From: Cupriavidus pauculus
Lineage (GTDB): Bacteria > Pseudomonadota > Gammaproteobacteria > Burkholderiales > Burkholderiaceae
Assembly (NCBI RefSeq): GCF_003854935.1
Contig: NZ_CP033969.1
Location: forward strand, 992,001-1,056,000
Direction: 5' to 3'
Length of the DNA: 64,000 bases
Shown: one piece after another, positions 9,326-18,255 of the stretch
Layout: each line of letters begins with the position of its first letter
Numbering within the stretch: position 1 is the stretch's first letter
Translations under genes and position numbers: made by a program
Notes under the pieces: generated by a model
What the model saw: only the letters and a program-made list of their open reading frames with translations
Database searches by the model: none
What the model was told of the DNA's origin: nothing

Positions 9326-9886
9326 CGCGTCGGGGTCGGGCACCGAGGCGTCGCCGGCGCCCAGCGGGCGCTGCATCAGCACGGTGTCGATCCACTGGCC
9401 GTGCTTGAGGCCCACCGATTCCAGCCGGCCGACGGTGCGAAACCCCAGCCGCTCGTGCACGGCCACCGAGCTGGCGCCCTCGCCGGCCGACGTCAGCGCC
9501 ACCACGGCCACCATCTGGCGCCACGGGCCGGTTTCGCAGCGCGCGATCAGCTCGGCCAGCAGCGCGCGGCCCAAGCCCTCGCCGGTATGGCGATGGTCGA
9601 TGTAGATCGAATCCTCGATGGCGAAGCGGTAGGCGCTGCGGGCGCGGTAGCTCGATGCGTAGGCGTAGCCCAGCACCGCGCCGTCGCGCTCGGCCACGAT
9701 GTAGGGCAGGCCCTTGCGGCGCACTTCGGCAAAGCGCAGGCGCATGTCGTCGACGCTGGGCTCGACTTCCTCGAACGAGGCGCGGCCGTGCCGCACGTGG
9801 TGCGCGTAGATGGCGTGGATGGCGGGAACGTCGTCGGGGGTGGCATCGCGCAGCCGGAACGGCGGGCGCGGGGTGGCGGCGGGCAT
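9314..9886 (-). CDS. GNAT N-acetyltransferase, phosphinothricin acetyltransferase (PAT/Bar) type
   Basis: The 190-residue protein has an N-terminal FRLRDATPDDVPAIHAIYAHHV, then ASFEEVEPS, SIYIDHRHTGEGLGRALL (acetyl-CoA loop with GxGLGRAL) and a C-terminal HERLGFRTVGRLESVGLKHG. This combination is typical of Pat/YwnH-like enzymes that acetylate methionine sulfoximine, sulfone or phosphinothricin analogues. I chose the internal ATG because the domain starts there; the longer frame adds unrelated residues. The gene is convergent with azoR, with a 12-base tail overlap. Confidence 0.82.
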   Translation of the reverse strand: MPAATPRPPFRLRDATPDDVPAIHAIYAHHVRHGRASFEEVEPSVDDMRLRFAEVRRKGLPYIVAERDGAVLGYAYASSYRARSAYRFAIEDSIYIDHRHTGEGLGRALLAELIARCETGPWRQMVAVVALTSAGEGASSVAVHERLGFRTVGRLESVGLKHGQWIDTVLMQRPLGAGDASVPDPDALRQ

Positions 9887-10091
9887 CACGGAATGGTCTC
9901 GGTTATCGGGCGGAACGGCCACGGCGGGCCGCTGTGATGCAGCCCACGCACGATGCATGCCCGTGGCGCCCCAATGGTGCGCGCCAGCATGGTGCATCGG
10001 GCGGGGCCGGTTGTATAGTGCCAGTCATCGCGCCCCGCGCATGCCCATCCACCGCACCGGATCGGCCCCAAAAGCCGGCAGGAGAACCTTC

Positions 10092-10451
10092 ATGATCACG
10101 ATCTACCACAACCCCCGTTGCTCGAAGTCGCGCGAGACGCTCGCGCTGGTGGAGACGGCGGCGCAGCGCCTGGGCGAGCCGGTGGAGGTGATCGAGTACC
10201 TGAAGACGCCGCCGACGCTGTCCACGCTGCGGCAGCTTCATACCATGCTGGGCGTGCCGGTGCGCGAGATGATCCGCGACGGCGAGGCGGTCTACAAGGA
10301 GCTGGACCTCGCCGATTCGGGCCTGACCGACGCCGAGCTGCTGGCGGCCGTGGCCGACAACCCGATCCTGCTGCAGCGGCCCGTGGTGGTGCGTGACCGC
10401 CGCGCCGTGATCGGCCGCCCGCCGGAAAACGTCGCGCCGCTGCTGGACTGA
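10092..10451 (+). CDS. arsC: ArsC-family (glutaredoxin-dependent) arsenate reductase
   Basis: The 119-residue protein begins MITIYHNPRCSKSRETLALV, with the single catalytic Cys of the Gram-negative ArsC family and the following Arg. EVIEYLKTPPTLSTLRQL and RPPENVAPLLD are also family motifs. It reduces arsenate to arsenite with glutathione and glutaredoxin. AGGAGAA lies about 8 bases before the ATG, which excludes the longer upstream frame. No arsB, arsR or acr3 is adjacent, so it is an isolated copy as often seen in proteobacteria; YfgD-type paralogues of unknown role are an alternative. Confidence 0.85.
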   Translation: MITIYHNPRCSKSRETLALVETAAQRLGEPVEVIEYLKTPPTLSTLRQLHTMLGVPVREMIRDGEAVYKELDLADSGLTDAELLAAVADNPILLQRPVVVRDRRAVIGRPPENVAPLLD

Positions 10452-10489
10452 ACCGGGCGAGCGCCATGTTGCGGCGCACAAAACAGAAC

Positions 10490-10512
10490 CGGCCTCCCCG
10501 AGGGAGGCCGGC
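10490..10512 (-). terminator. Hairpin between arsC and the small membrane protein gene
   Basis: CCGGCCTCCC (10490-10499) pairs exactly with GGGAGGCCGG (10503-10512) over a three-base loop. On the minus strand it is followed by TTCTGTTTTG, a moderately T-rich run, so it probably ends the leftward small gene and may also end arsC. Confidence 0.5.
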
Positions 10513-10550
10513 CGGTCAGTGGGCAATCTGCTTCAGGCGCGGTCGTCGTG

Positions 10551-10781
10551 TTATTCGACACCGAGCCAGTGCATGGCTTCCTGACCGAAACTGATGCCTG
10601 CCAGCACTACCAGCAGCACGATGGCGGTGACCGCGCTGACGTAGATCAGCGCCTTGGCGACCTCGGCGTCTTCCGACGAGGAATGGAAATGCGAGACGAC
10701 GTTGGTGCGCGCCGGAGAGCGGTGTGGCCAGTGCAGCTTGCCGGACAGGTCCCTGAGATGCAGGTCTGGATGGAATCGCAT
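10551..10781 (-). CDS. Small single-span membrane protein of unknown function
   Basis: The 76-residue protein has a His/Ser-rich soluble N-terminus (about residues 1-40) and one transmembrane helix (about 46-66, ALIYVSAVTAIVLLVVLAG), then a short tail ending GVE. A strong ribosome-binding site (AAGGAGG, about 7 bases before the ATG) argues that it is a real gene. I do not recognise the family. The DUF-type small inner-membrane proteins of Burkholderiaceae often look like this. It stands alone between arsC and the exonuclease gene. Confidence 0.6.
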   Translation of the reverse strand: MRFHPDLHLRDLSGKLHWPHRSPARTNVVSHFHSSSEDAEVAKALIYVSAVTAIVLLVVLAGISFGQEAMHWLGVE

Positions 10782-10950
10782 GGTCTTGCCTCCTTCCGCA
10801 TGCCACCGCGCCCGGAGGCCGGGGCCGCGCTCACATGGCCGTCAGATGGCCATTCCCACCTTCCAATATAGAAGACGCCGCGAAAATGTGGCCCGGCGTG
10901 TCGCGCCGGCGCCCGTGGGCCAGCGCACCGATGCCGCGCCGCCGGCCGTG

Positions 10951-11595
10951 TCAGGACGTCGACGGCGGCAAGGGGTCGGCCGGGCTGCCGGGGTCGGCGG
11001 CCGCCAGCCGGGCTTCCCGCGCCCGCAGTTCGGCGAGCATGTTGCAGAACAGCGCGCCTTGCTCGCGGGCATCGTCAAGCGCCACGTGGGTATGCGGCAA
11101 CGGGTCGTGCCAGTGGGCGGGAAACGCGGCCTTGACCGACTTGCGGTAGGGCCGGCCGGTCAGCGCGAAGCCCAGCGTCTTGATGTCCAGCGCGGCCCAG
11201 CCGAACGGCGAACGGCCGGCGAACCGCATCATGTACCAGAACATCCACGTGAAATCGAAGCCGGCCGGGAAGGCGATGAACACCGGCTTGCCGGGCAGCT
11301 TTTCCACCCAGTCGACGTAGCGCGGCAGCACGTCCTCGGGCCGTTCCAGGTTGCGGCGGCAGGCGGCCCAGGCGTCGGGCTGCGTTTTCCACCACTGCAT
11401 CTGCACCGGATGGCCGGCCGCGCCGGGTAGCGTCTCCAGGTTGGCGGCGAACGTGCCGACGACGGTCTTGTCCGCCAGCATGGCCACCGACGCGAACGAC
11501 AGCATCGAATGGGGCCCGGGGATCGGCCCGTCCGCCTCGACGTCGGTACTGACGTAGATCTCGGGCCGGGTGTCGGGCGGCTGCTTCCTGGCCAT
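10951..11595 (-). CDS. DEDDh-family 3'-5' exonuclease-like protein
   Basis: The 214-residue protein starts with an acidic exonuclease-I motif, [12 protein letters not shown] (Asp and Glu metal ligands). A middle [14 protein letters not shown] follows (motif II with Asp), and the C-terminal [14 protein letters not shown] gives the His and Asp of motif III. This is the DEDDh layout of RNase T/oligoribonuclease-like enzymes. Its nucleic acid substrate is unknown. It lies 11 bases downstream of the MBL hydrolase gene on the same strand, probably co-transcribed. Confidence 0.78.
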   Translation of the reverse strand: MARKQPPDTRPEIYVSTDVEADGPIPGPHSMLSFASVAMLADKTVVGTFAANLETLPGAAGHPVQMQWWKTQPDAWAACRRNLERPEDVLPRYVDWVEKLPGKPVFIAFPAGFDFTWMFWYMMRFAGRSPFGWAALDIKTLGFALTGRPYRKSVKAAFPAHWHDPLPHTHVALDDAREQGALFCNMLAELRAREARLAAADPGSPADPLPPSTS

Positions 11596-11606
11596 GCGGC
11601 GGGCCG

Positions 11607-12257
11607 TCAGGCGGCGTCGATCACGTGGTCGGCCACGAACGGGTTGCTGCGCCGCTCGTCGCCGAACGTCGAGACGGGGCCGTGGCCGGGCACGAACGTC
11701 ACGTCGTCGCCCAGCGGCCAGAGCCGCGTGCGGATCGAGCGGACCAGGTCGGCATGATTACCGCGCGGAAAGTCGGTGCGGCCGATCGAGCCGGCGAACA
11801 GCACGTCGCCGACGATGGCCAGCTGGTTGGCGCGCGAGAAGAACACCACGTGGCCCGGCGTATGGCCGGGGCAGTGGTAGACCTCAAGGGTCTCGTTGCC
11901 GAACGTGACCGTGTCGCCGTTCTGCAGCCAGCGGTCGGGCTCGAAGACCTCGGCGTGCCCGAATCCGAAGCGGCGCGTCTGCTCGGGCAGTTGCTCGATC
12001 CAGAAGCGCTCGTCCTCGTGCGGGCCCTCGATCGGCACGCCAAACTGGCGCGCCAGCGCGGCGGCGCCGGCGCAGTGATCGACGTGGCCGTGCGTCAGGA
12101 AGATCTTCTCCAGCGTGACGCCGTGCTCCTGGATCGCCGCCGTGATGCGGTTCAGGTCGCCGCCGGGGTCGCAGACCGCCGCGCGCTGCGTGGCTTCGTC
12201 GATCAGCAGCGAACAGTTCTGCTGGAACGGCGTGACGGGGATCAGGAGGACTTTCAC
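11607..12257 (-). CDS. Metallo-beta-lactamase-fold hydrolase, glyoxalase II-like (YcbL type)
   Basis: The 216-residue protein begins (M)[17 protein letters not shown] and carries [11 protein letters not shown] (zinc motif HxHxDH), then [29 protein letters not shown] and FVPGHGP. It matches the glyoxalase II-like YcbL group, which hydrolyses thioesters such as S-lactoylglutathione in the cytoplasm. I use the GTG start because the conserved fold begins there; the upstream frame is unrelated sequence. No clear ribosome-binding site precedes it, so the start is the least certain part. The exonuclease gene follows after 11 bases. Confidence 0.82.
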   Translation of the reverse strand: MKVLLIPVTPFQQNCSLLIDEATQRAAVCDPGGDLNRITAAIQEHGVTLEKIFLTHGHVDHCAGAAALARQFGVPIEGPHEDERFWIEQLPEQTRRFGFGHAEVFEPDRWLQNGDTVTFGNETLEVYHCPGHTPGHVVFFSRANQLAIVGDVLFAGSIGRTDFPRGNHADLVRSIRTRLWPLGDDVTFVPGHGPVSTFGDERRSNPFVADHVIDAA

Positions 12258-12447
12258 TTTTGTGATCGACAGAGCGCTTGAAGGGCCAGCCGGGCAGGGC
12301 GGACGGCGCGCCGGCGGGGTGAAACATTGTAGCCGCCGGCGGCAGGCGCGGCGGTGTCCGGAATCCTCGGTTCGGCGTTTGAAGCGCGAGTGAGAATCGT
12401 CTGAAAGTCGAATATGGATCACCCGCGCGACGCGCCGGGCCAATCGG

Positions 12448-12476
12448 CGCAATCCCTTGTCAGACGGCGGATTGCG
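12448..12476. other. Stem-loop in the divergent region upstream of rlpA
   Basis: CGCAATCC (12448-12455) and GGATTGCG (12469-12476) are exact reverse complements with 13 bases between them, flanked by CCAAT and ATTGG, which extend the pairing after small bulges. It lies about 80 bases before the rlpA start. It could be an operator or an RNA structure. Confidence 0.35.
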
Positions 12477-12555
12477 GGAAATTGGGCGCCAATCTTACAG
12501 ATTTCGTAACAAAATCAAGGCACTAGCTTGAAACGACCGGTGTTAGACTGCGCCG

Positions 12556-13320
12556 ATGCTCAGTCTGCCCCTATTTCGTCCGGGGTCCGTGCGCGAGGCA
12601 GCGCCCGGCTCCAACCGCTTCCTTCGTCAATGCGCCATCATCGTGTCGGCGCTGGTGATGGCCGCGTGCGCGACGCCACCGGGCAGCGAGACCGACACCG
12701 CCGCGGATGCCTCGGGCGCCATCGCCACGAAGTCCGCCAAGACCCGGCCGGCGCGTCCGGCCACGGCCGCCGGCGCCAAGTCCGAGGATCGCGGCAACTG
12801 GAACCTGTTCGGGCTGCAGGACGACAACGCGCCGTCCCAGCCGTCGATCGACGGCCTGCGCGCCGACATGGGCACGTTCGAGCAGCGCGGCATGGCGTCG
12901 TGGTACGGCAAGGGCTTCCACGGCCGAAAAACCGCCAACGGCGAGCGCTTCGACATGCGCGCGATGACGGCGGCCCACCCGTCGCTGCCGCTCGATAGCT
13001 GGGTGCTGGTGCGCAACCTGCGCAACAACAAGGTGGCCGTGGTGCGCATCAACGACCGCGGCCCGTACCACGGCAACCGGATCCTGGACCTGTCCTACGC
13101 CGCCGCCAAGCGGCTGAACTTCGTCGATCACGGCGCCACGCAGGTGGAAATCCGCCGGCTGTCGCGGACCGAAGTGGCGGCGCTGGGCCCGAACGTCGAG
13201 GCGGGCGGCATGGAAGCCGGCGACGGCAGCGGCGCCGACGAGGTGCCCGACACGGCCAGCACGCTGGTGCCGACCAAGGCGAAGGCCAAGGCCCGCACCG
13301 TCCGGCACAAGAAGAAGTAA
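12556..13320 (+). CDS. rlpA: Septal ring lytic transglycosylase RlpA-like lipoprotein
   Basis: The 254-residue protein has a lipoprotein signal with lipobox VMAAC (Cys at about residue 37), a disordered linker, then the double-psi beta-barrel of RlpA: GMASWYGKGFHGRKTANGE, then VVRINDRGPYHGNRILDLS, with the catalytic Asp in NDRGP. The C-terminus is a Lys-rich tail. No SPOR domain is present, unlike in E. coli and Pseudomonas RlpA. It should cleave denuded peptidoglycan strands at the outer-membrane side of the periplasm. It is convergent with rsmI. Confidence 0.86.
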   Translation: MLSLPLFRPGSVREAAPGSNRFLRQCAIIVSALVMAACATPPGSETDTAADASGAIATKSAKTRPARPATAAGAKSEDRGNWNLFGLQDDNAPSQPSIDGLRADMGTFEQRGMASWYGKGFHGRKTANGERFDMRAMTAAHPSLPLDSWVLVRNLRNNKVAVVRINDRGPYHGNRILDLSYAAAKRLNFVDHGATQVEIRRLSRTEVAALGPNVEAGGMEAGDGSGADEVPDTASTLVPTKAKAKARTVRHKKK

Positions 13321-13401
13321 GGCGATGCGCCACGGCTGGCACCGGATGCTCCCGCTCCCGACCTGCCGCCTCCCGCTTCTCCTTCCAGTAAGAAATATCT
13401 C

Positions 13402-13432
13402 AAACGGCACGACCCGCAAGGACGTGCCGTTT
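13402..13432. terminator. Bidirectional hairpin between rlpA and rsmI
   Basis: AAACGGCACG (13402-13411) pairs perfectly with CGTGCCGTTT (13423-13432) around an 11-base loop, between two convergent genes. T-runs are short (TTT), so termination strength is uncertain. Confidence 0.55.
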
Positions 13433-13450
13433 GGCGTTTCAGGCGGCGTT

Positions 13451-14380
13451 TCAGGCTTCCTGCTCGCTGCCGTCCGCACCCGCTTCGCCGCGCTGCGCGA
13501 GCGCCAACTGGTACAGCGCGTCGGTGCGGGCCCCGGTGATGGCCGCCGCCAGCTTGGCGGCACGCTTGGCCGGCAGCTCGGCCAGCAGCAGCTTCAGCAC
13601 GCGCACCGCCTCGGGGTCGGGCGTGTCGGCATCGGCGTCCTCGGCACGGCCCGCGCCTTCCACCACCAGCACGAACTCGCCCTTGCCGCGCGCCGCCTCG
13701 GCCGCCAGCCACGCGGGTGCATCGGCAACGGTCACCACCGGCGTTTCCTCGAACAGCTTGGTCAGCTCGCGGCCGATCAGCAGGCGGCGCGTGGCGGGCA
13801 GGGCCTGGGCCAGCGCGGCCAGCGTGTCGGCGATGCGGTGCGGCGCCTCGTAGAGGATCCAGGCATGGTCCAGCGCGGCCAGTTGCGCGATGGCGTCCTG
13901 GCGCGCCTTGGCCTTGCCGGGCAGGAAGCCGACGAACGTGAAGCGGCCGTCGCCGGCCTCCACCATGTCGCCGGCCACCGACAGCGCCGTGACCGCCGCG
14001 CTGGGCCCCGGCAGCGGCACGACCTTCAGGCCGGCCGCGCGCACCGCCTCCACCAGCCGGGCGCCGGGATCGGAAATACCCGGCGTGCCGGCATCGGAGA
14101 CGTAGGCGATGCGCTCGCCCGCGCCCAGCCGTTCGACGATGCGCACGGCGGCTTCTCGCTCGTTGTGCTCGTGCACGGCCACCAGCGGCCGCTGCAGCCC
14201 CACGCGCGACAGCAGCTGGCCGGTGTTGCGGGTGTCCTCGCAGGCGATGGCGTCGGCCAGGCCCAGCACGTGCAGCGCGCGCAGCGACAGGTCCGCGACA
14301 TTCCCGATCGGCGTGGCCACCACGTACAGCGTACCCGCGGGATAGGTCTGGCCGGCGGCCAGTTGGGTCCAGTCATTCAT
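13451..14380 (-). CDS. rsmI: 16S rRNA (cytidine(1402)-2'-O)-methyltransferase
   Basis: The 309-residue protein carries the tetrapyrrole-methylase-type SAM fold of RsmI: TLYVVATPIGNVADLSLRAL at the N-terminus, then AIACEDTRNTGQLL, VSDAGTPGISDPG, LPGPSAAVTAL and a C-terminal extension of about 70 residues. It 2'-O-methylates C1402 in the decoding centre of 16S rRNA. It is divergent from yraN with only 15 bases between start codons. In E. coli rsmI is likewise divergent from the yraN/diaA/dolP run, with lpoA between; here lpoA is absent. Confidence 0.93.
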   Translation of the reverse strand: MNDWTQLAAGQTYPAGTLYVVATPIGNVADLSLRALHVLGLADAIACEDTRNTGQLLSRVGLQRPLVAVHEHNEREAAVRIVERLGAGERIAYVSDAGTPGISDPGARLVEAVRAAGLKVVPLPGPSAAVTALSVAGDMVEAGDGRFTFVGFLPGKAKARQDAIAQLAALDHAWILYEAPHRIADTLAALAQALPATRRLLIGRELTKLFEETPVVTVADAPAWLAAEAARGKGEFVLVVEGAGRAEDADADTPDPEAVRVLKLLLAELPAKRAAKLAAAITGARTDALYQLALAQRGEAGADGSEQEA

Positions 14381-14395
14381 GCTTGAGAACTTCCG

Positions 14396-15437
<1,042 letters not shown>

Positions 15438-15452
15438 CGCGCCGCGCGGCAG

Positions 15453-15527
15453 TTATCCCCGGCTATCCACAGGGCTACCCACAGCCTGTGCACAGGAATG
15501 GCCGCGTCTTCCACAGGCTTATCCACA
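15453..15527. promoter_or_regulatory. Cluster of DnaA-box-like sequences between diaA and the BON gene
   Basis: Within 75 bases there are TTATCCCCG (15453-15461), CTATCCACA (15463-15471), CTACCCACA (15475-15483), a perfect 12-bp palindrome CCTGTGCACAGG (15485-15496), TCTTCCACA (15507-15515) and an exact consensus DnaA box TTATCCACA (15519-15527). All boxes point the same way. The region is non-coding and upstream of the BON lipoprotein gene. It could titrate DnaA or regulate transcription; there is no sign of a full replication origin. Confidence 0.55.
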
Positions 15528-15603
15528 GGCGCGGCGGCATTGGCGCCTCGCGCAGCACGGTTTTTTCAGGCAATCTCGGCATTCATCCAGACACCCTCTA
15601 CGC

Positions 15604-16449
15604 ATGGCGAACGTGACCCATTCCAAGAAGACCTCTCCCGCCCGCATGGCCCGTACCGCCGTCACCGTGGCCGCCCTGCTGGTGTCCGCCACGCAGCTGG
15701 CTGGCTGCTTTCCCGTGCTGGCCGGCGCGGTAGGAACCGGCGTGGTGCTGGCGACGGACCGCCGGCCCACGGGCACCCAGGCGATCGACCGCGGCCTGCA
15801 GGTGGAAATCGACAGCACGCTGAGCCAGCGCTATGGTGACAGCCAGGCGCGCGTCAACACCACCGTGTACAACCGCAAAGTGCTGCTGACCGGCGAGGCG
15901 GCCAACGCCCAGATCAAGCAGCAGATCGAACAGTACGTGCGCGGCCTGTCGAACGCCCGCGAGGTGGTCAACGAGCTGGAGGTCACGGCGTCGCCGGGCT
16001 TCATGACGCGCAGCAACGACACGTACCTGACCAGCAAGGTCAAGACGCTGCTGGTGACGGCCGAGGGCGTGCCGGCCAATTCGATCAAGGTCACGACCGA
16101 AAAGGGCGTGGTCTACCTGATGGGCGTGGTGACCTCGCCCGAAGGCGACAAGGCCACCGACGTGGCGCGCAACGCCAGCGGCGTGCAGAAGGTGGTCAAG
16201 GTGTTCGACTACGTGAGCGAGGCCGAGCGTGCCCGCCTGGACCAGGCGTCGAGCTCGCAGAACGGTAACGCCGGCAGCGAGGCCGTGGGCACCCCGGCGC
16301 CGGTGCAGAGCGTGCCGGGCAGCCAGCCGAACGCGCCGGTCACCTCCGATGCGCCGGCGTCGATGGGCACGTCGGGCGCCACCACGAGCCCCGTGACCGC
16401 GCCGGTATCGTCCCCGGTGGCGCTGCCGCCGGGCCGCAATCTCCCTTAA
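15604..16449 (+). CDS. BON-domain outer-membrane lipoprotein, DolP (YraP)-like
   Basis: The 281-residue protein has a signal with lipobox QLAGC (Cys about residue 36) and two BON domains (about 62-130 and 138-205). Motifs include YNRKVLLTGEA and VTTEKGVVYLMGVV, followed by a Ser/Pro/Ala-rich tail of about 75 residues. DolP of E. coli (191 residues) has the same two BON domains and supports outer-membrane integrity at division sites, binding anionic phospholipid. The genomic order after diaA supports this identity. The long low-complexity tail is absent from E. coli DolP. Confidence 0.85.
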   Translation: MANVTHSKKTSPARMARTAVTVAALLVSATQLAGCFPVLAGAVGTGVVLATDRRPTGTQAIDRGLQVEIDSTLSQRYGDSQARVNTTVYNRKVLLTGEAANAQIKQQIEQYVRGLSNAREVVNELEVTASPGFMTRSNDTYLTSKVKTLLVTAEGVPANSIKVTTEKGVVYLMGVVTSPEGDKATDVARNASGVQKVVKVFDYVSEAERARLDQASSSQNGNAGSEAVGTPAPVQSVPGSQPNAPVTSDAPASMGTSGATTSPVTAPVSSPVALPPGRNLP

Positions 16450-16459
16450 GGAAACTGCC

Positions 16460-16867
16460 ATGACCGCGCCGCTGCGATACCCGTTCTCCCTGCGTTGGAT
16501 GGCCGGCCTCGCGGCGGCGATGTGCGCCGCGCCGCTGCTGGCGCAACCGGCCGCGGCCCCGGCCTCGGCACCGATGACCGCCGGCCCGGCCGATACCGGC
16601 AAGATGACGGTGGAGGTCCAGCGCGCCCGGACCGACCAGGCGCGCAACCAGGCCGCATCGTGCGCGGTCTGCCACGGCCCCGACGGCCGGGCGCCGGCGG
16701 ACAGTCCCGTGCCCGGGCTGGCCGGGCGGTCCCAGGCGGAGCTGATCGAACTGATGCTGAACTTCAAGAACGGCAAGCGGCCCGGCACGGTGATGCCGCA
16801 GATCGCCAAGGGCTACAGCGACACCGAGATCATCGCGATGGCCGCGTGGTTCGCGGACCAGAAGTAA
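16460..16867 (+). CDS. Single-haem c-type cytochrome, probable partner of the sulfide dehydrogenase
   Basis: The 135-residue protein has a Sec signal (cleavage near AQPAAAP), then one haem-binding motif, SCAVCHG (about residue 68), with GRAPADSPVPGLAGR and a distal Met candidate in GTVMPQIAKG. It is exported to the periplasm. It sits 10 bases after the BON gene and 4 bases before the flavoprotein gene, so it most likely forms the cytochrome subunit of a flavocytochrome c (FccA/SoxE type), though with one haem. Confidence 0.83.
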   Translation: MTAPLRYPFSLRWMAGLAAAMCAAPLLAQPAAAPASAPMTAGPADTGKMTVEVQRARTDQARNQAASCAVCHGPDGRAPADSPVPGLAGRSQAELIELMLNFKNGKRPGTVMPQIAKGYSDTEIIAMAAWFADQK

Positions 16868-16871
16868 GCCG

Positions 16872-18137
16872 ATGGACCGCCGGACGGTACTGAAGGCCGC
16901 GCTGGCCGCCACGGCGCCGGGCGCGTTGTCCGTGCGCCAGGCGCGCGCGGCCGCCCGCGCGAAGGTGGTGGTCATCGGCGGCGGCTACGGCGGCGCCACG
17001 GCGGCGCGCTACCTGCGCACCTGGAGCCGGGGCACGGTGGACGTGACGCTGGTGGAGCCCGATGCCGCGTTCGTCTCGTGTCCGCTGTCGAACCTGGTTG
17101 TGGCCGGCTTCCGGCAGATGGCCGATCTCACGCTGCCCTACGACGCGCTGGTGCGGCGCCACGGCGTACAGCACGTGCGGGACACGGCGGCCGCCATCGA
17201 CACGTCGCGGCGCCAGGTGCGGCTGACCGGTGGCGGCACGCTGCCGTACGACCGGCTGGTTCTCTCGCCCGGCGTGGAGATGCAGTCCAGCGCCATCGAC
17301 GGGCTGGCCGGCGCTGGCGACCGGGTGGTCCATGCCTGGAAGGCCGGCCCGCAGACCGATATCCTGCGCCGCCAACTGGCCGCCATGCGCGACGGCGGCA
17401 CCTTCGCCATCACCATTCCGCTGGCGCCGTACCGCTGCCCGCCCGGGCCGTACGAGCGCGCCTGCCTGGTGGCCGACTACCTGAAGCAGCACAAGCCGCG
17501 CAGCAAGGTGCTGGTGTTCGATGCCAATCCCGACATCACGTCGAAGGGTGCGCTGTTCCGCCAGGTCTGGCAGACGCGCTACGCCGGCATGATCGAGTAC
17601 CGGCCGCAGCACGAGACGGTGGGCGTGGACCCGGCCACGGGCATGCTGCGCTTCGACGTGCAGGACGATGAGAAAGTGGACGTGGCCAACCTGCTGCCGC
17701 CGCAGCGGGCCGGCGCCATCGCGGTGGGGGCCGGGCTGGCCACCGCCAACGGCCGGTGGTGCGAGGTCGACTTCCTGACGATGGCGTCGAAGGTGGCGCC
17801 CGACATCCACGTGCTGGGCGACGCGGTGCAGATTGCGCCGCTGATGCCCAAGTCCGGCACGATGGCAAACCAGCACGGCAAGGTGGCCGCGGCGGCCATC
17901 CTCCAGTTGCTGGCGGGGCAGGCGCCGGACCCGGTGCCGCTCTATACCAATACCTGCTACAGCTTCACGTCGGCGACAGAGGCAATCCACATCGCCAGCG
18001 TCCACCGCTACGACCCCGCCCAGCGGACGATGGTGACGGTGCCGGGCTCGGGCGGGCTGTCCACGGCGCCGAGCGCGCTGGAGGGCCAGTACGGCTGGGC
18101 CTGGGCGCGCAGCATCTGGGCCGACATGCTCGCCTAG
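16872..18137 (+). CDS. soxF: Flavocytochrome c sulfide dehydrogenase, flavin subunit (FccB/SoxF)
   Basis: The 421-residue flavoprotein begins MDRRTVLKAALAA, a twin-arginine-like signal. An FAD Rossmann motif follows, VVVIGGGYGGATAARYLR, then FVSCPLSNLV (redox Cys next to the flavin), YRCPPGPYERA (second Cys region), DVHVLGDA-like DIHVLGDAVQ, and a C-terminal FCSD cytochrome-binding domain ending in YGWAWARSIWADML. It oxidises sulfide to sulfur or polysulfide in the periplasm and passes electrons to cytochrome c. The cytochrome gene lies directly upstream and the sox genes are nearby. fccB is an equally valid name. Confidence 0.87.
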   Translation: MDRRTVLKAALAATAPGALSVRQARAAARAKVVVIGGGYGGATAARYLRTWSRGTVDVTLVEPDAAFVSCPLSNLVVAGFRQMADLTLPYDALVRRHGVQHVRDTAAAIDTSRRQVRLTGGGTLPYDRLVLSPGVEMQSSAIDGLAGAGDRVVHAWKAGPQTDILRRQLAAMRDGGTFAITIPLAPYRCPPGPYERACLVADYLKQHKPRSKVLVFDANPDITSKGALFRQVWQTRYAGMIEYRPQHETVGVDPATGMLRFDVQDDEKVDVANLLPPQRAGAIAVGAGLATANGRWCEVDFLTMASKVAPDIHVLGDAVQIAPLMPKSGTMANQHGKVAAAAILQLLAGQAPDPVPLYTNTCYSFTSATEAIHIASVHRYDPAQRTMVTVPGSGGLSTAPSALEGQYGWAWARSIWADMLA

Positions 18138-18255
18138 GCGGCGACCGGCGACCGGCAACAGAACCGCAGGATCGTGCAATCGGCCGGCCGCAGCGGCTGG
18201 TACGCTGGCCGTGCCGGACGTCCCGCCCCCGGGACGCGGCACTTTCTTCTCGATC

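Noticed and set aside
15438-15603. Possible chromosomal replication origin
   Set aside because: DnaA-like boxes are present, but no dnaA, dnaN, gidA or parAB genes flank the region and no AT-rich unwinding element is seen next to them.
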